In this document: positions 18,102 to 27,184 of the stretch, piece by piece
How the letters are laid out: each line of letters opens with the position of its first letter
Numbering within the stretch: position 1 is the stretch's first letter
DNA from: Sphingobacterium paludis
GTDB lineage: Bacteria > Bacteroidota > Bacteroidia > Sphingobacteriales > Sphingobacteriaceae
NCBI RefSeq assembly: GCF_004364125.1
Contig: NZ_SNZV01000004.1
Span: forward strand, 372,001-436,000
Direction of reading: 5' to 3'
DNA: 64,000 nt
Notes under the pieces: generated by a model
Told to the model about the DNA's origin: nothing
Seen by the model: the letters and a program-made list of their open reading frames with translations, nothing else
The model's database searches: none
Translations under genes and position numbers: made by a program

Positions 18102-19637
18102 TTATTTTTTATATGTAATTGACTGCAATTCGATCGCTATGCCTTTGCTTGACGCGTTAAGCTCAAAATCTTTTAAAACTTCGATCACATCCTTATCAAT
18201 AAATTTGCTGTGCTGGCCATCGATTTTGATTGCTTCCACGTTCTTTGGGAGGCTGTACAGCATCTGCTGGATAGGCACTTTATTTAAAAAAGAGACCTCT
18301 TCTGCCAATGTCATGATAACAGTTTTTCCTCCGTTTTGTTCTTGAATCTCCATTTTAAACGCATTTTGCATATTGGCCCGTATAATATAGAATATAGCGA
18401 CCAATATCCCGATGCCAACACCCATTAACAGGTCTGTAAACACAATGGCTACAACGGTGATTGCAAACGGCACGAATTGATCCAACCCTTTCCGAAACAT
18501 TTGCTTGAAGAGGGTAGGGTTTGCTAATTTATACCCGGTATGCAATAGAATAGCCGCTAGACAGGATAGGGGTATAAGATTAATTGCGGTAGGAATGGCC
18601 AACAATGCGACCAGTAACCATAGACCGTGCAGCATAGCTGATTGACGCGTACGACCGCCCGCTTGCACATTTGCCGACGAGCGCACAATCACGGAAGTCA
18701 TAGGCAGACCGCCTAAAAAGCCGCTCGTCACATTGCCTATTCCCTGCGCAATCAATTCCCGATTCGTGGGGGTATTTCTCTTCAAGGGGTCGAGTTTGTC
18801 AATCGCTTCGATACTCAACAGTGTCTCCAAACTTGCGATGATCGCAATGGTAAGCGCGACGATCCAAACCTGTTTATTGACTACTTGTGAAAAATCCGGA
18901 AAAACGAATAGACCGGAAAACTCTTGGAACGAACTGACAATGGGTATTTCTACGAAATGCTGCGCGGTAAGCTGCATCGCTCCACCTCGAAAGAGCACAG
19001 CAGCTACAATACCCAACACCACAACAACCAAAGGGGCTGGTATTTTATTAGCACCTTTTATTTTGGGCCAATAGATCAGTGTAGCCAAAGAGAGCAAACA
19101 AATGAACGTAGCGCCCCAGTTAATGCTGGATAGTATGGTGTCTTTGAAAGCAGCAATACCGCCCCCATTTTCAACCTCAAACGCATGTGTCTCCGTCATG
19201 CCAAAGGCCAACGGAATTTGTTTTAAAATAATGGTTATGCCAATAGCCGCAAGCATACCCAGAATAACGGCTGACGGAAAGTAGTTTCCAATAACACCGG
19301 CCCTGATAATCCCCAATATGAGCTGCATGATGCCCGCGATGACGACCGCGAGTAAAAAGGTTTCATAAGCGCCTAATTTTTCGATGGCACTTAAAACAAT
19401 AACCGTTAATCCGGCAGCGGGTCCACTAACGCTAAGCGGAGATTTGCTAATGGATGCCACGACTAAACCACCAATTATTCCGGTAATAATACCGGCAAAC
19501 AATGGCGCTCCTGAAGCCATTGCTATTCCCAGACACAGTGGTAGCGCAACCAGGAACACCACTACACTAGATGGGAAATCATATTTTAAGTCTCTTTTTG
19601 ATAATTTCAAAAAGGCCGACGTACGAGTTCCTAACAT
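18102..19637 (-). CDS. SulP family inorganic anion transporter, probable bicarbonate transporter
   Basis: Inner-membrane transporter of 511 residues. It starts with KYDFPSSVVVFLVALPLCLGIA, the first transmembrane helix with the family Pro-rich turn, and continues with GIITGIIGGLVVASISKSPLSVSGPAAG near 48-75. That SVSGPAAG motif matches the anion-binding region of SulP proteins. About 12-14 hydrophobic segments reach to near residue 425. The last 80 residues form a short STAS-like domain (KVPIQQMLYSLPKNVEAIKIDG; VIEVLKDFE). The downstream carbonic anhydrase on the same strand favours bicarbonate over sulfate as substrate; this is inferred from context only. Confidence 0.9.
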   Translation of the reverse strand: MLGTRTSAFLKLSKRDLKYDFPSSVVVFLVALPLCLGIAMASGAPLFAGIITGIIGGLVVASISKSPLSVSGPAAGLTVIVLSAIEKLGAYETFLLAVVIAGIMQLILGIIRAGVIGNYFPSAVILGMLAAIGITIILKQIPLAFGMTETHAFEVENGGGIAAFKDTILSSINWGATFICLLSLATLIYWPKIKGANKIPAPLVVVVLGIVAAVLFRGGAMQLTAQHFVEIPIVSSFQEFSGLFVFPDFSQVVNKQVWIVALTIAIIASLETLLSIEAIDKLDPLKRNTPTNRELIAQGIGNVTSGFLGGLPMTSVIVRSSANVQAGGRTRQSAMLHGLWLLVALLAIPTAINLIPLSCLAAILLHTGYKLANPTLFKQMFRKGLDQFVPFAITVVAIVFTDLLMGVGIGILVAIFYIIRANMQNAFKMEIQEQNGGKTVIMTLAEEVSFLNKVPIQQMLYSLPKNVEAIKIDGQHSKFIDKDVIEVLKDFELNASSKGIAIELQSITYKK

Positions 19638-19741
19638 AAGATTAAACTTAAAGTCTTTATACCTGTATTAATTTACGTTCCATATTCGAAGTCGCAAACG
19701 GCGTACAGCCATGCGGATAGGCTATGGATGCCCGGACGGGC

Positions 19742-20083
19742 TTAGCAATTAGGAGGAGGTGTGGGTACAGACGGATTAAAAGCCTGTATTAATTTTTCAT
19801 TATTCAAATAATGCTTCTGTTTTCCACTGATTTCCTGTTGAGCGAAGGAAAATAGGTAGTCGGAAGCACTTGCATTAAAAAACTTGGAGGTCGCTTCGTG
19901 AAGATCCTCGTAGATATTACTTCCTTTTGCGTTGTTTTCTATTTCAAGCTGAAGCACGACCTGCAATATCGTTCCCCTATCCAATACATCCACAAACACA
20001 GGCGTAGCCGAGATCAGCATCTTCATCAGGAAGATGGCAAAACACAGCTTAGCCGCAGTTATTTGTGTAATCTTGTTTAACAC
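19742..20083 (-). CDS. Small membrane or exported protein upstream of SulP
   Basis: Unrecognised protein of 113 residues. Start chosen at a GTG (20081-20083): a -7 box TATTTTTG lies 21 bases upstream, at 20105-20112, and inside the longer TTG-started frame that reaches 20152. The N-terminus (MLNKITQITAAKLCFAIFLMKMLISATPVFV) is a membrane segment or uncleaved signal. The rest is soluble and slightly acidic, and it ends in a Pro-rich tail with Cys as last residue (PTPPPNC). It is followed after 104 bases by the SulP gene on the same strand and so may belong to the same unit. Function unknown. Confidence 0.55.
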   Translation of the reverse strand: MLNKITQITAAKLCFAIFLMKMLISATPVFVDVLDRGTILQVVLQLEIENNAKGSNIYEDLHEATSKFFNASASDYLFSFAQQEISGKQKHYLNNEKLIQAFNPSVPTPPPNC

Positions 20084-20104
20084 GATAGTTACTTTTGTTT
20101 CTAT

Positions 20105-20112
20105 CAAAAATA
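20105..20112 (-). promoter_or_regulatory. -7 box for the small membrane protein (and possibly sulP-carbonic anhydrase)
   Basis: The minus strand reads TATTTTTG, an exact consensus match, 21 bases before the GTG at 20083. Confidence 0.55.
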
Positions 20113-20249
20113 CAATTTTTTCTTTGGATAATACATAGCTTTTTAAGGGCAATGCAACTTTTTTTTATTAACTATCAATATATCGTTATATTTAGCTGTG
20201 ATTGTTAGCTGGCGATGCCATAAAAATAACATGCTTACGGTTTAGAACG

Positions 20250-21800
20250 ATGGAAGATACGCAACAAGAGTTTATTAAGAAAGTTACGGCCTCTTACAGT
20301 CCGAAAGGGGCATATATACAGTTGGGTTCTGCTATATGGAATGGCGAGGTATTGTCGCCGGCGAGGGTGAACCTAGCGCTCAAGGTAATGAATAGACACG
20401 GCCTGATTGCCGGAGCAACGGGTACTGGTAAAACGCGTACGCTGCAGTTGATCGCCGAGCAGCTTGCTGATGCTGCTGTGCCCGTTTTTATGCTAGATGT
20501 AAAAGGTGACCTCTCCGGACTTAGCGAACCCGGCGTATCCAACGATGCGTTGATTGAGCGCGGAAACCTCGTAGGCGTGCCTTTCGAAGCAACAGCTTTC
20601 CCGGTAGCGTTTTTCTCGCTGAGTGGTAAGCTGGGCATCCCCATGCGTATCACCGTAGGAGAATTCGGACCCCTTATGTTAGCGCGTATACTCGATTTGA
20701 ACGATACGCAAGCAGGGGTTCTGGCAGCCGTATTTAAATATGCGGATGATCAGCAATGGCCCATGATTAAGTTGGACGACCTGAAGAAGCTGCTTACCTA
20801 TTTAACAGAAGGCCCTGGAGCTGCCGAGATAAAAGATGATTATGGTAAGATTAGCGCAGCAACCTCTGGTACGATCTTACGTAAGATAGTGGCCGTCGAA
20901 CAGCAAGGCGTAGACCATATATTTGGCGAACGTGCCTTTGATATCCAAGACCTATTTCAAAAAGTCGATGGCAAGGGCGTTATAAGTCTCTTGAACATCG
21001 CCGACATTCAAGATCAACCTTTACTGTATTCTACCTTCCTCCTTAGCCTATTAGCTCAGTTATTTAAAAAGCTACCGGAAGTCGGCGACTTAGATAAACC
21101 TAAGCTTGTATTTTTCTTTGATGAAGCGCACCTGCTCTTTAACGGTGCATCAAAAGCATTTTTGGGGCAAGTGGAGCAAATTGTACGCTTGATACGTTCC
21201 AAAGGCATTGGCATTTTCTTTTGCACGCAAGCCGCAACAGATATTCCGGAATCTGTTTTGGGGCAATTGGGCAACCGTGTACAACACGCGTTACGCGCAT
21301 TCACCCCCAATGACGCAGAAAACCTGCGCAAGACAGTAAAGACCTACCCCAGATCTGCTTTTTATGAGATCGACAAAGTTTTGACGACGCTCGGAACAGG
21401 ACAGGCCATGGTTACTGTTTTAAATGAAAAAGGAATACCCACCGAGGTCGTCGCTACACACCTAGTGGCCGCGAGATCCATCATGGGCCCTTGTTCACCG
21501 CAGCATTATGCCGATGTTATTAAGCAATCGGATGTTGCAGCAAAATATCAAGTACCGATAGACAGCCGCAGTGCAGCCGATATTATTGAGGAAAAGATGA
21601 GCGCCTTCGAAGCGCAAAAAATGCAGGAAAAAAGCAGGAAGGAAACATCCGGCACGGCAAACGGCAGAGCAAGAAGCAGGCGCCAGACGCCGTTGGAAGC
21701 TGCACAGACGCAAGCATCCCGTACACTCGCCAGAGAGGGGGTGAAGCTACTTGGGAAGATCGCAAATGGCATCCTCGGCGCCATCTTTAAGAAGAAGTAA
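20250..21800 (+). CDS. HerA-like P-loop ATPase (DUF853/YjgR type)
   Basis: Cytoplasmic ATPase of 516 residues in the HerA/FtsK-like superfamily, related to E. coli YjgR. Walker A GATGTGKT is at 55-62, preceded by MNRHGLIA. Walker B reads KLVFFFDEAHLL near 289. A sensor-like KGIGIFFCTQAATDIPESVLGQLGNRVQHALR follows. The C-terminus has a Lys/Arg-rich linker and then KLLGKIANGILGAIFKKK, a possible amphipathic helix. The ATG at 20250 was preferred over an upstream TTG (20202) because MEDTQQEFIKKV is a normal family start. No nuclease partner (NurA) lies nearby, so a role in end resection is not supported. Function in bacteria is unknown. Confidence 0.88.
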   Translation: MEDTQQEFIKKVTASYSPKGAYIQLGSAIWNGEVLSPARVNLALKVMNRHGLIAGATGTGKTRTLQLIAEQLADAAVPVFMLDVKGDLSGLSEPGVSNDALIERGNLVGVPFEATAFPVAFFSLSGKLGIPMRITVGEFGPLMLARILDLNDTQAGVLAAVFKYADDQQWPMIKLDDLKKLLTYLTEGPGAAEIKDDYGKISAATSGTILRKIVAVEQQGVDHIFGERAFDIQDLFQKVDGKGVISLLNIADIQDQPLLYSTFLLSLLAQLFKKLPEVGDLDKPKLVFFFDEAHLLFNGASKAFLGQVEQIVRLIRSKGIGIFFCTQAATDIPESVLGQLGNRVQHALRAFTPNDAENLRKTVKTYPRSAFYEIDKVLTTLGTGQAMVTVLNEKGIPTEVVATHLVAARSIMGPCSPQHYADVIKQSDVAAKYQVPIDSRSAADIIEEKMSAFEAQKMQEKSRKETSGTANGRARSRRQTPLEAAQTQASRTLAREGVKLLGKIANGILGAIFKKK

Positions 21801-21810
21801 ATAATATGTC

Positions 21811-21818
21811 TATCTTTG
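21811..21818 (+). promoter_or_regulatory. -7 box of the nucleotidyltransferase gene
   Basis: TATCTTTG, exact match to TAnnTTTG, 40 bases before the ATG at 21859. Confidence 0.6.
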
Positions 21819-21858
21819 CGAAGGTCACAATGCAATCATTACTAAAATAAAATACATA

Positions 21859-22773
21859 ATGAGTAAACCAACGTTGTTAATTCTTGCCGCCGGTATGGCA
21901 AGTCGATATGGATCCCTAAAACAAATCGATTCTTTCGGCCCTCATGGTGAAACCATCATTGATTATTCAATTTATGATGCGATTCAGGCAGGGTTTGGTA
22001 AAATCGTGTTCATCATTCGTGAAGAGTTTCTGGAAAAAATGCGCAGTGTATTTGATGAGAAGCTTCAAGGGAAAATCGAAGTCGACTATGCCTTCCAAAG
22101 TTATGATTTAAGCAAGTTTGGAATAGAGCAAACCATAGAACGGAGCAAGCCATGGGGGACGGCACACGCCGTGATGAGTGCAAAGGAAAAGATCAACGAG
22201 CCATTCTGCGTCATCAATGCGGATGATTTTTATGGAACTGACTCTTTTGTTAAAATGGCAAAGTTTCTGACCAATGAGGTAGCTGACGATAAAATGTCGC
22301 TTATGGGTTTTCAAGTAGGCAATACCATGTCCGATCATGGGTATGTTTCACGTGGGATCTGTGAGGTAGATGAAGACGGACACATGGAGTCGGTTACAGA
22401 GCGGACCAATATATATTATGTTACTGACGACGAAGGGCATAGAAAAATCGTGTACGAGGAAGATGGCGTACAGCACGATTTGGATCCTGAAACGCGGGTA
22501 TCGATGAATTTTTGGGGATTTACGCCGAAGATTTTTGACGTTGCTGAAAGCATGTTTACCGACTTCGTCGCGAAGAACGCGGATAATCCTAAATCGGAAT
22601 TTTTCATTCCTACCGTCCCTGACTATATGGTGAAACATGGCATGGCAAATTTCAAAGTCATACCGACAGCATCTAAATGGTTTGGTGTGACGTATAAGGA
22701 AGATAAAGAGAACGTACAACAGTCGATTTCGCAGTTGGTGGAGCAGGGTGCCTATCCAACAAAATTGTTCTAA
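21859..22773 (+). CDS. Sugar-phosphate nucleotidyltransferase family protein
   Basis: A 304-residue GT-A-fold nucleotidyltransferase. The start LLILAAGMASRYGSLKQ (near 5-21) is the nucleotide-binding signature, in which the usual GxGTRL reads G-M-A-S-R-Y-G. FCVINADDFYG near 114-124 supplies the metal-binding Asp. It is related to glucose-1-phosphate thymidylyl/uridylyltransferases, but the signature is divergent and the sugar cannot be named. It has its own promoter and terminator. Confidence 0.85.
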   Translation: MSKPTLLILAAGMASRYGSLKQIDSFGPHGETIIDYSIYDAIQAGFGKIVFIIREEFLEKMRSVFDEKLQGKIEVDYAFQSYDLSKFGIEQTIERSKPWGTAHAVMSAKEKINEPFCVINADDFYGTDSFVKMAKFLTNEVADDKMSLMGFQVGNTMSDHGYVSRGICEVDEDGHMESVTERTNIYYVTDDEGHRKIVYEEDGVQHDLDPETRVSMNFWGFTPKIFDVAESMFTDFVAKNADNPKSEFFIPTVPDYMVKHGMANFKVIPTASKWFGVTYKEDKENVQQSISQLVEQGAYPTKLF

Positions 22774-22795
22774 GGTTTTTTAAGATATTGGGGTT

Positions 22796-22833
22796 AAGCT
22801 GTCTTCCTTCGTAGTAGGGGAGACAGCTTTTTT
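22796..22833 (+). terminator. Intrinsic terminator after the nucleotidyltransferase gene
   Basis: AAGCTGTCT (22796-22804) pairs with AGACAGCTT (22821-22829), followed by a T run. Confidence 0.85.
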
Positions 22834-22853
22834 ATTCATCTATTTGCTTAACC

Positions 22854-23555
22854 ATGCCTATACGAATCAAAAAGACAATGAGCATATTGGGGTATTTTTT
22901 GTTGGGAATTATTCTTTTTGTTGTGCTCTACTTTTCGGCCGACTTCCTTTTGTCCCGTATTCCAGCAACGCGAGCGCCTATGGCATATGCGGACAACGGC
23001 GTAAAGGTTTTTCTGCTATCAAATGGCGTTCACACCGATATCGTATTGCCTATACAGCATAAAGGTATGGACTGGAGTGAAGTCTTTCCTTACGCCAATA
23101 CCAAAGGACGAGATACCATCCAAAATTGGATAGCGATAGGTTGGGGCGACAAGGGCTTTTATTTGCATACGCCTGAATGGAAAGATCTGAAGCTCAAAAC
23201 TGCTCTGGTGGCGGGGTTAGGGATTGGAGAATCGGCGCTGCATGTTACGTATTACAAAGCGTTGGAGGAGGATACCTATTGTCGAGCAACGAAGATCACA
23301 GAAGCGCAATATCAACGGCTTATCGACTATGTTATGCAAAGTCTAGAAAAAGATGCGCAGGGCCGGGCCATGCTGATCACTACAGAAGCTCAATATAACG
23401 AGCATGATGCTTTTTATGAAGCCATGGGTGCGTATAACATGCTGTTTTCCTGTAATACTTGGACCAACAACGCATTGAAGTATGCCAACATGCCTGCCGG
23501 AATATGGACAGTTTTTGATAAAGGTATACTACGGCATTATCCCCCGCGCAGATAA
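22854..23555 (+). CDS. TIGR02117 / DUF2459 family protein
   Basis: A 233-residue protein with one N-terminal membrane helix (ILGYFLLGIILFVVLYFSADFLL, residues about 11-33) and a periplasmic domain carrying the family motifs VFLLSNGVHTDIVLP near 51-65, WIAIGWGDKGFYLHTPEW near 90-107 and NMLFSCNTWTNNALK near 198-212. The conserved His, Asp and Cys residues recall papain-like/NlpC folds, but no activity is established for the family. Homologues sometimes sit near urease genes; none are here. A second in-frame Met exists 8 residues in. It converges on dnaK over a shared terminator. Confidence 0.85.
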   Translation: MPIRIKKTMSILGYFLLGIILFVVLYFSADFLLSRIPATRAPMAYADNGVKVFLLSNGVHTDIVLPIQHKGMDWSEVFPYANTKGRDTIQNWIAIGWGDKGFYLHTPEWKDLKLKTALVAGLGIGESALHVTYYKALEEDTYCRATKITEAQYQRLIDYVMQSLEKDAQGRAMLITTEAQYNEHDAFYEAMGAYNMLFSCNTWTNNALKYANMPAGIWTVFDKGILRHYPPRR

Positions 23556-23567
23556 TCGATACAATAG

Positions 23568-23602
23568 AAAAGCCCGAAGTCAGACGACTTCGGGCTTTTT
23601 CT
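23568..23602. terminator. Bidirectional terminator between TIGR02117 gene and dnaK
   Basis: AAAAGCCCGAAGTC (23568-23581) pairs perfectly with 23586-23599 across a 4-base loop, with T tracts on both strands. Confidence 0.92.
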
Positions 23603-23620
23603 TATAGCGTATGTTCTTGC

Positions 23621-25528
23621 TTATTTGACTTCTTCAAATTCCACATCCTGAACATCGTCACCACCTTGCTTGCCATCTTGCGGTTGGCCAGCGTCACCTT
23701 GCGGTTGTTGTGCGCCCCCTTGCTGAGAAGCAGCATACATCTCTTCAGATGCCGCATTCCAAGCATTTTGTAGCTCAGCAGATGCGGTATCGATATCTGC
23801 AAAATTGCGAGCTGCGTAAGCCGCTTTCAATTTTTCTAAACCAGCTTCGATAGGCGCCTTTTTATCAGCAGATATTTTATCACCGTATTCTTTAAGTTGT
23901 TTTTCCGTAGAGAATACCAATGCATCAGCAGCGTTGATTTTATCGGCTTCTTCTTTGACTTTTTTATCGGCTTCAGCGTTCGCTTCCGCTTCTTGTTTCA
24001 TCTTCTGGATTTCTTCGTCAGATAAACCTGATGATGCCTCAATACGGATGTTTTGCTCTTTGCCGGTTGCTTTATCTTTGGCAGAAACCTTGATAATACC
24101 ATTGGCATCAATATCAAACGTTACCTCAATTTGTGGTACACCACGAGGGGCAGCAGGAATTCCATCTAAGTGAAAACGACCAATGGTGCGGTTTTGCGAG
24201 GCCATAGGACGCTCACCTTGTAAGATGTGGATTTCTACAGAAGGTTGGCTGTCAGATGCAGTCGAGAATACCTCAGATTTTTTCGTTGGGATCGTGGTAT
24301 TCGATTCGATCAATTTCGTCATCACCCCACCCATCGTTTCAATACCTAGGGATAATGGAGTAACATCTAATAACAATACATCTTTTACTTCACCAGTCAA
24401 TACACCACCTTGGATCGCTGCTCCTAACGCAACAACCTCATCTGGGTTAACACCTTTTGAAGGCTCTTTCCCGAAGAAGCTTTTCACGGCGTCAACAATT
24501 GCTGGGATCCGTGTCGAACCACCAACCAATATAATCTCGTCGATATCAGAAGTGGAGTAACCTGCATTTTTCAAAGCAGATTTACAAGGATCGATTGTGC
24601 GTTTGATTAAGTCGGCCGCTAACGATTCGAATTTAGCGCGTGACAATGAACGTACTAAGTGTTTCGGTCCTGTGGCATCAGCCGTGATATATGGAAGGTT
24701 GATCTCAGTCGATGTCGTGCTCGATAACTCAATCTTTGCTTTCTCTGCAGCTTCTTTTAAACGTTGCAAAGCCATAGCATCTTTTTTCAAATCAAAACCG
24801 CCATTCTCGTTGGCAAACTCTTCCGCTAACCAGTTGATGATAACGTTATCAAAGTCGTCACCACCTAAGTGCGTATCGCCATCCGTAGATTTTACTTCAA
24901 ATACACCATCGCCTAACTCCAGCACAGAAACGTCATGCGTACCACCACCACAGTCAAATACAACGATTTTCATGTCTTTGTGTGCTTTATCAAGTCCGTA
25001 TGCTAAAGCAGCAGCTGTAGGTTCGTTGATAATACGCTTTACATTTAAACCGGCAATTTCACCTGCCTCTTTTGTTGCTTGGCGCTGCGCATCGTTAAAA
25101 TAAGCAGGTACCGTAATAACCGCTTCCGTCACTTCTTGACCCAAGAAATCTTCAGCAGTTTTCTTCATCTTCTGAAGGATCATTGCAGATACTTCTTGCG
25201 GTGTATATTTACGATCGTCAATTTCTACACGTGGCGTGTTATTGTCTCCCTTAACAATGTTGTAAGGAACTTGTTGCGATTCTTTAACAGATTCATCGTA
25301 TGATAAACCCATGAAACGCTTGATAGAATAAACTGTTTTATGCGGGTTTGTTATTGCTTGACGCTTCGCAGGATCTCCTACTTTACGCTCACCTCCCTCA
25401 ACAAAAGCCACAATAGAAGGCGTTGTACGTTTTCCTTCATTGTTTGCAATCACTACGGGCTCGTTACCTTCCATCACAGCAACACAGGAGTTCGTAGTAC
25501 CTAAGTCGATTCCTATAATTTTTGACAT
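23621..25528 (-). CDS. dnaK: Chaperone protein DnaK (Hsp70)
   Basis: ATP-dependent chaperone of 635 residues. The ATPase domain opens with [18 protein letters not shown] (DLGTTNS at 8-14) and contains [15 protein letters not shown] near 195-209 and the GGSTRIPA motif near 337. The substrate-binding domain begins after [18 protein letters not shown] near 388. The C-terminal lid ends in a Gln/Gly-rich linker and [12 protein letters not shown], the acidic C-terminus typical of DnaK. GrpE and DnaJ genes are not adjacent. No CIRCE element is visible upstream; instead the leader carries repeated TGYCA/ACTGGC boxes (25630-25683). Confidence 0.98.
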   Translation of the reverse strand: MSKIIGIDLGTTNSCVAVMEGNEPVVIANNEGKRTTPSIVAFVEGGERKVGDPAKRQAITNPHKTVYSIKRFMGLSYDESVKESQQVPYNIVKGDNNTPRVEIDDRKYTPQEVSAMILQKMKKTAEDFLGQEVTEAVITVPAYFNDAQRQATKEAGEIAGLNVKRIINEPTAAALAYGLDKAHKDMKIVVFDCGGGTHDVSVLELGDGVFEVKSTDGDTHLGGDDFDNVIINWLAEEFANENGGFDLKKDAMALQRLKEAAEKAKIELSSTTSTEINLPYITADATGPKHLVRSLSRAKFESLAADLIKRTIDPCKSALKNAGYSTSDIDEIILVGGSTRIPAIVDAVKSFFGKEPSKGVNPDEVVALGAAIQGGVLTGEVKDVLLLDVTPLSLGIETMGGVMTKLIESNTTIPTKKSEVFSTASDSQPSVEIHILQGERPMASQNRTIGRFHLDGIPAAPRGVPQIEVTFDIDANGIIKVSAKDKATGKEQNIRIEASSGLSDEEIQKMKQEAEANAEADKKVKEEADKINAADALVFSTEKQLKEYGDKISADKKAPIEAGLEKLKAAYAARNFADIDTASAELQNAWNAASEEMYAASQQGGAQQPQGDAGQPQDGKQGGDDVQDVEFEEVK

Positions 25529-25629
25529 ATCTTGTTTTTTATTATTTACTAATTTAACTCGCTATCTTCTTATCAACAGCTATGCCAACCTTCAAATCGT
25601 CATTAAAACGTAATTTATGTCGTTTTTTA

Positions 25630-25683
25630 TGACTGGCTGTTCTGCCAAACTGTCATTTTCGTTAGCAGTCCGTCATAACTGGC
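25630..25683 (-). promoter_or_regulatory. Repeated boxes upstream of dnaK, candidate heat-shock control region
   Basis: Within 54 bases there are two copies of an ACTGGC box (25632-25637 and 25678-25683, the first preceded by ATG, the second by CATA) and a TGYCA pair TGCCAAACTGTCA (25643-25655). CIRCE (TTAGCACTC-N9-GAGTGCTAA) is absent. A regulatory role is inferred from position. Confidence 0.4.
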
Positions 25684-25750
25684 GCCGAATTTAGCTGCCT
25701 TTTTCATTAGCAAAAATTAATTGTTAAATTCGTGCTGTAACACACATGAC

Positions 25751-26302
25751 ATGACCTTTCAGGAATACTTAGATTATTTCGAACAAATTCTTGCATCTCC
25801 CCAAGACTACGATCCTTACGGTGATGAAGAATATTTCAATTATACGAAACTTAATTGGTCTCGTATGAACCGTTGGCTGAAACGATTTGAACCTAATGAT
25901 GAGATGAAAAATCTCATTGCTTCCATTACCGAGCAACAACATTGGATCGTAATCACCGAACCTTGGTGTGGAGATGCTGCCCACTCGGTAGCTCAATTGT
26001 ACCAAATGGTTAAAAACAACCCGAATATAGATTTTGAAATTCAATTGCGCGATGCCGCTCCGTTTTTGATTGACGACTACCTTACTGATGGCGGGAAATC
26101 TATTCCAAAATTGATTATCCGAAACGATGTGGGCCATGATAAAATAATATGGGGACCGCGGCCGCAGGCCTTACAAGCAATCTTCTCGAGCATGAAACAA
26201 GAAGGCACTACTTTTGAAGAAATCAAGGAAACGATGCAAAAGTGGTATAATGAGGATAAGGGGGAAGAAATTCAGCGCGAATTAATCGACGTATTGAGCT
26301 AG
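25751..26302 (+). CDS. Thioredoxin-fold protein with WCGD active-site variant
   Basis: A 183-residue cytoplasmic protein. The thioredoxin-like core runs from about residue 60 to 165, with the active-site loop PWCGDAAHSV (WCGD at 72-75) in place of WCGPC, and a cis-Pro region KSIPKLIIR. The resolving Cys is absent, so a classic dithiol reductase cycle is not possible; the single Cys could act alone or as a peroxide or thiolate sensor. This WCGD form is known in the Thioredoxin_9-type family. The ATG at 25751 was preferred to a TTG at 25721 that adds ten non-family residues. It is divergent from dnaK, so the spacer may serve both, but a joint stress response is only a suggestion. Confidence 0.82.
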   Translation: MTFQEYLDYFEQILASPQDYDPYGDEEYFNYTKLNWSRMNRWLKRFEPNDEMKNLIASITEQQHWIVITEPWCGDAAHSVAQLYQMVKNNPNIDFEIQLRDAAPFLIDDYLTDGGKSIPKLIIRNDVGHDKIIWGPRPQALQAIFSSMKQEGTTFEEIKETMQKWYNEDKGEEIQRELIDVLS

Positions 26303-26325
26303 TCGTTGCTGCGATAGCTTCAGCT

Positions 26326-26371
26326 AAAAGCAGAAATGTTTCGCAATGCTGCGTAAAATTTCTGCTTTTTA
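26326..26371. terminator. Terminator hairpin after the thioredoxin-like gene
   Basis: AAAAGCAGAAAT (26326-26337) pairs with ATTTCTGCTTTT (26358-26369). Inner bases (CGCA with TGCG) extend the stem. It has T runs in both directions and lies between convergent genes. Confidence 0.8.
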
Positions 26372-26396
26372 GGTAGAGCTAGGTGTAAATCGTTAT

Positions 26397-27068
26397 CTAT
26401 TGCGAACCGGCACGCTCAAGGATCTGGACAATCGCAGCATACCCTCTTGCTCGCGCATGCTCCAAAGCGGATATATTATCCTTGTCCGTGATGTTGACGT
26501 CGCAACCCGCTATTACCAATGTATTTACAATATCGACATATACCTGACTCCCATTACCAAGGACAACGGCCTCCATTAGAGCTGTCCATCCAAGTCTGTT
26601 AACATGGTCAATGGGAAAACTAGGATTTTCCGAGAGTAATTTCACCACATCCAAATGCCCTCTTTCACAGGCAGGAATTAAAGCTGTGCCGTGGTAGCGA
26701 TTGTATACATCAAAACGTGCACCATGTCGAAGAAAAAGCTCCACTAACGTCGTGTATCCCGCTGCGCCGGCATAAAGAAATGGGCTATCGAAAATATCAT
26801 CTTGTAAATTGACGTCAGCGCCGTTCTCAACGAGTAATCTAGCCATCTCGACGTGTAGGGATTGTGTGGCAATCAATAACAAAGATTTCCCGTTTTTATC
26901 TTTGGAATTGACATTGGCCTTTTTTTTCAAAAGAGATTTTACGGCTGTCAGTCGATTTGCTTTAACCGCCTCAACAATAGCCTCGCGAAGTTGCAAAGCG
27001 TCTGTTTTGTTATCGGCGTTGCCAGCATTGAAGAAGATTGCCGAAAAGATAAGTAAGAAAGAATGCAT
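26397..27068 (-). CDS. Exported ankyrin-repeat protein
   Basis: A 223-residue protein. MHSFLLIFSAIFFNAGNA is a signal peptide, so the repeats lie in the periplasm. About five ankyrin repeats follow, in order: LREAIVEAVKANRLTAVKSLL, GKSLLLIATQSLHVEMARLLVENGADVN, DSPFLYAGAAGYTTLVELFLRHGA, GTALIPACERGHLDVVKLL and LGWTALMEAVVLGNG. The partner protein is unknown. An in-frame ATG at 27101 is also possible and lies 25 bases after a consensus -7 box (27126-27133), but it would add a charged stretch before the hydrophobic core. Confidence 0.85.
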   Translation of the reverse strand: MHSFLLIFSAIFFNAGNADNKTDALQLREAIVEAVKANRLTAVKSLLKKKANVNSKDKNGKSLLLIATQSLHVEMARLLVENGADVNLQDDIFDSPFLYAGAAGYTTLVELFLRHGARFDVYNRYHGTALIPACERGHLDVVKLLSENPSFPIDHVNRLGWTALMEAVVLGNGSQVYVDIVNTLVIAGCDVNITDKDNISALEHARARGYAAIVQILERAGSQ

Positions 27069-27125
27069 AGGTATAATGTCTTTTCTGGATAGAGCATCCA
27101 TAAGAATGTCTGTTATCTGTTTTAT

Positions 27126-27133
27126 CAAAGATA
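27126..27133 (-). promoter_or_regulatory. -7 box of the ankyrin protein gene
   Basis: The minus strand reads TATCTTTG, an exact consensus match. It overlaps the TTG that would extend the frame, ruling out that start. Confidence 0.55.
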
Positions 27134-27184
27134 AGGACCTAAGAAATTGAATTGATGTGATATTTATCCCGGAACTTGGGAAAA

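Noticed and set aside
20202-20249. A TTG-started extension of the HerA-like ATPase
   Set aside because: The 16 extra residues are unlike family members; the ATG at 20250 fits.
20250-21800. A HerA-NurA or HerA-Sir2-type defence system
   Set aside because: No nuclease or effector gene lies next to the ATPase; neighbours are a sugar nucleotidyltransferase and, divergently, the small membrane protein and SulP genes.
25630-25683. A sigma-54 promoter (TGGCAC-N5-TTGC) upstream of dnaK
   Set aside because: TGGCA occurs on the minus strand, but no TTGC lies at the required spacing.
25529-25750. A CIRCE operator for HrcA upstream of dnaK
   Set aside because: TTAGCACTC-N9-GAGTGCTAA is not present on either strand. 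GTTAGCAGTC (25661-25670) resembles one arm, but no second arm follows.
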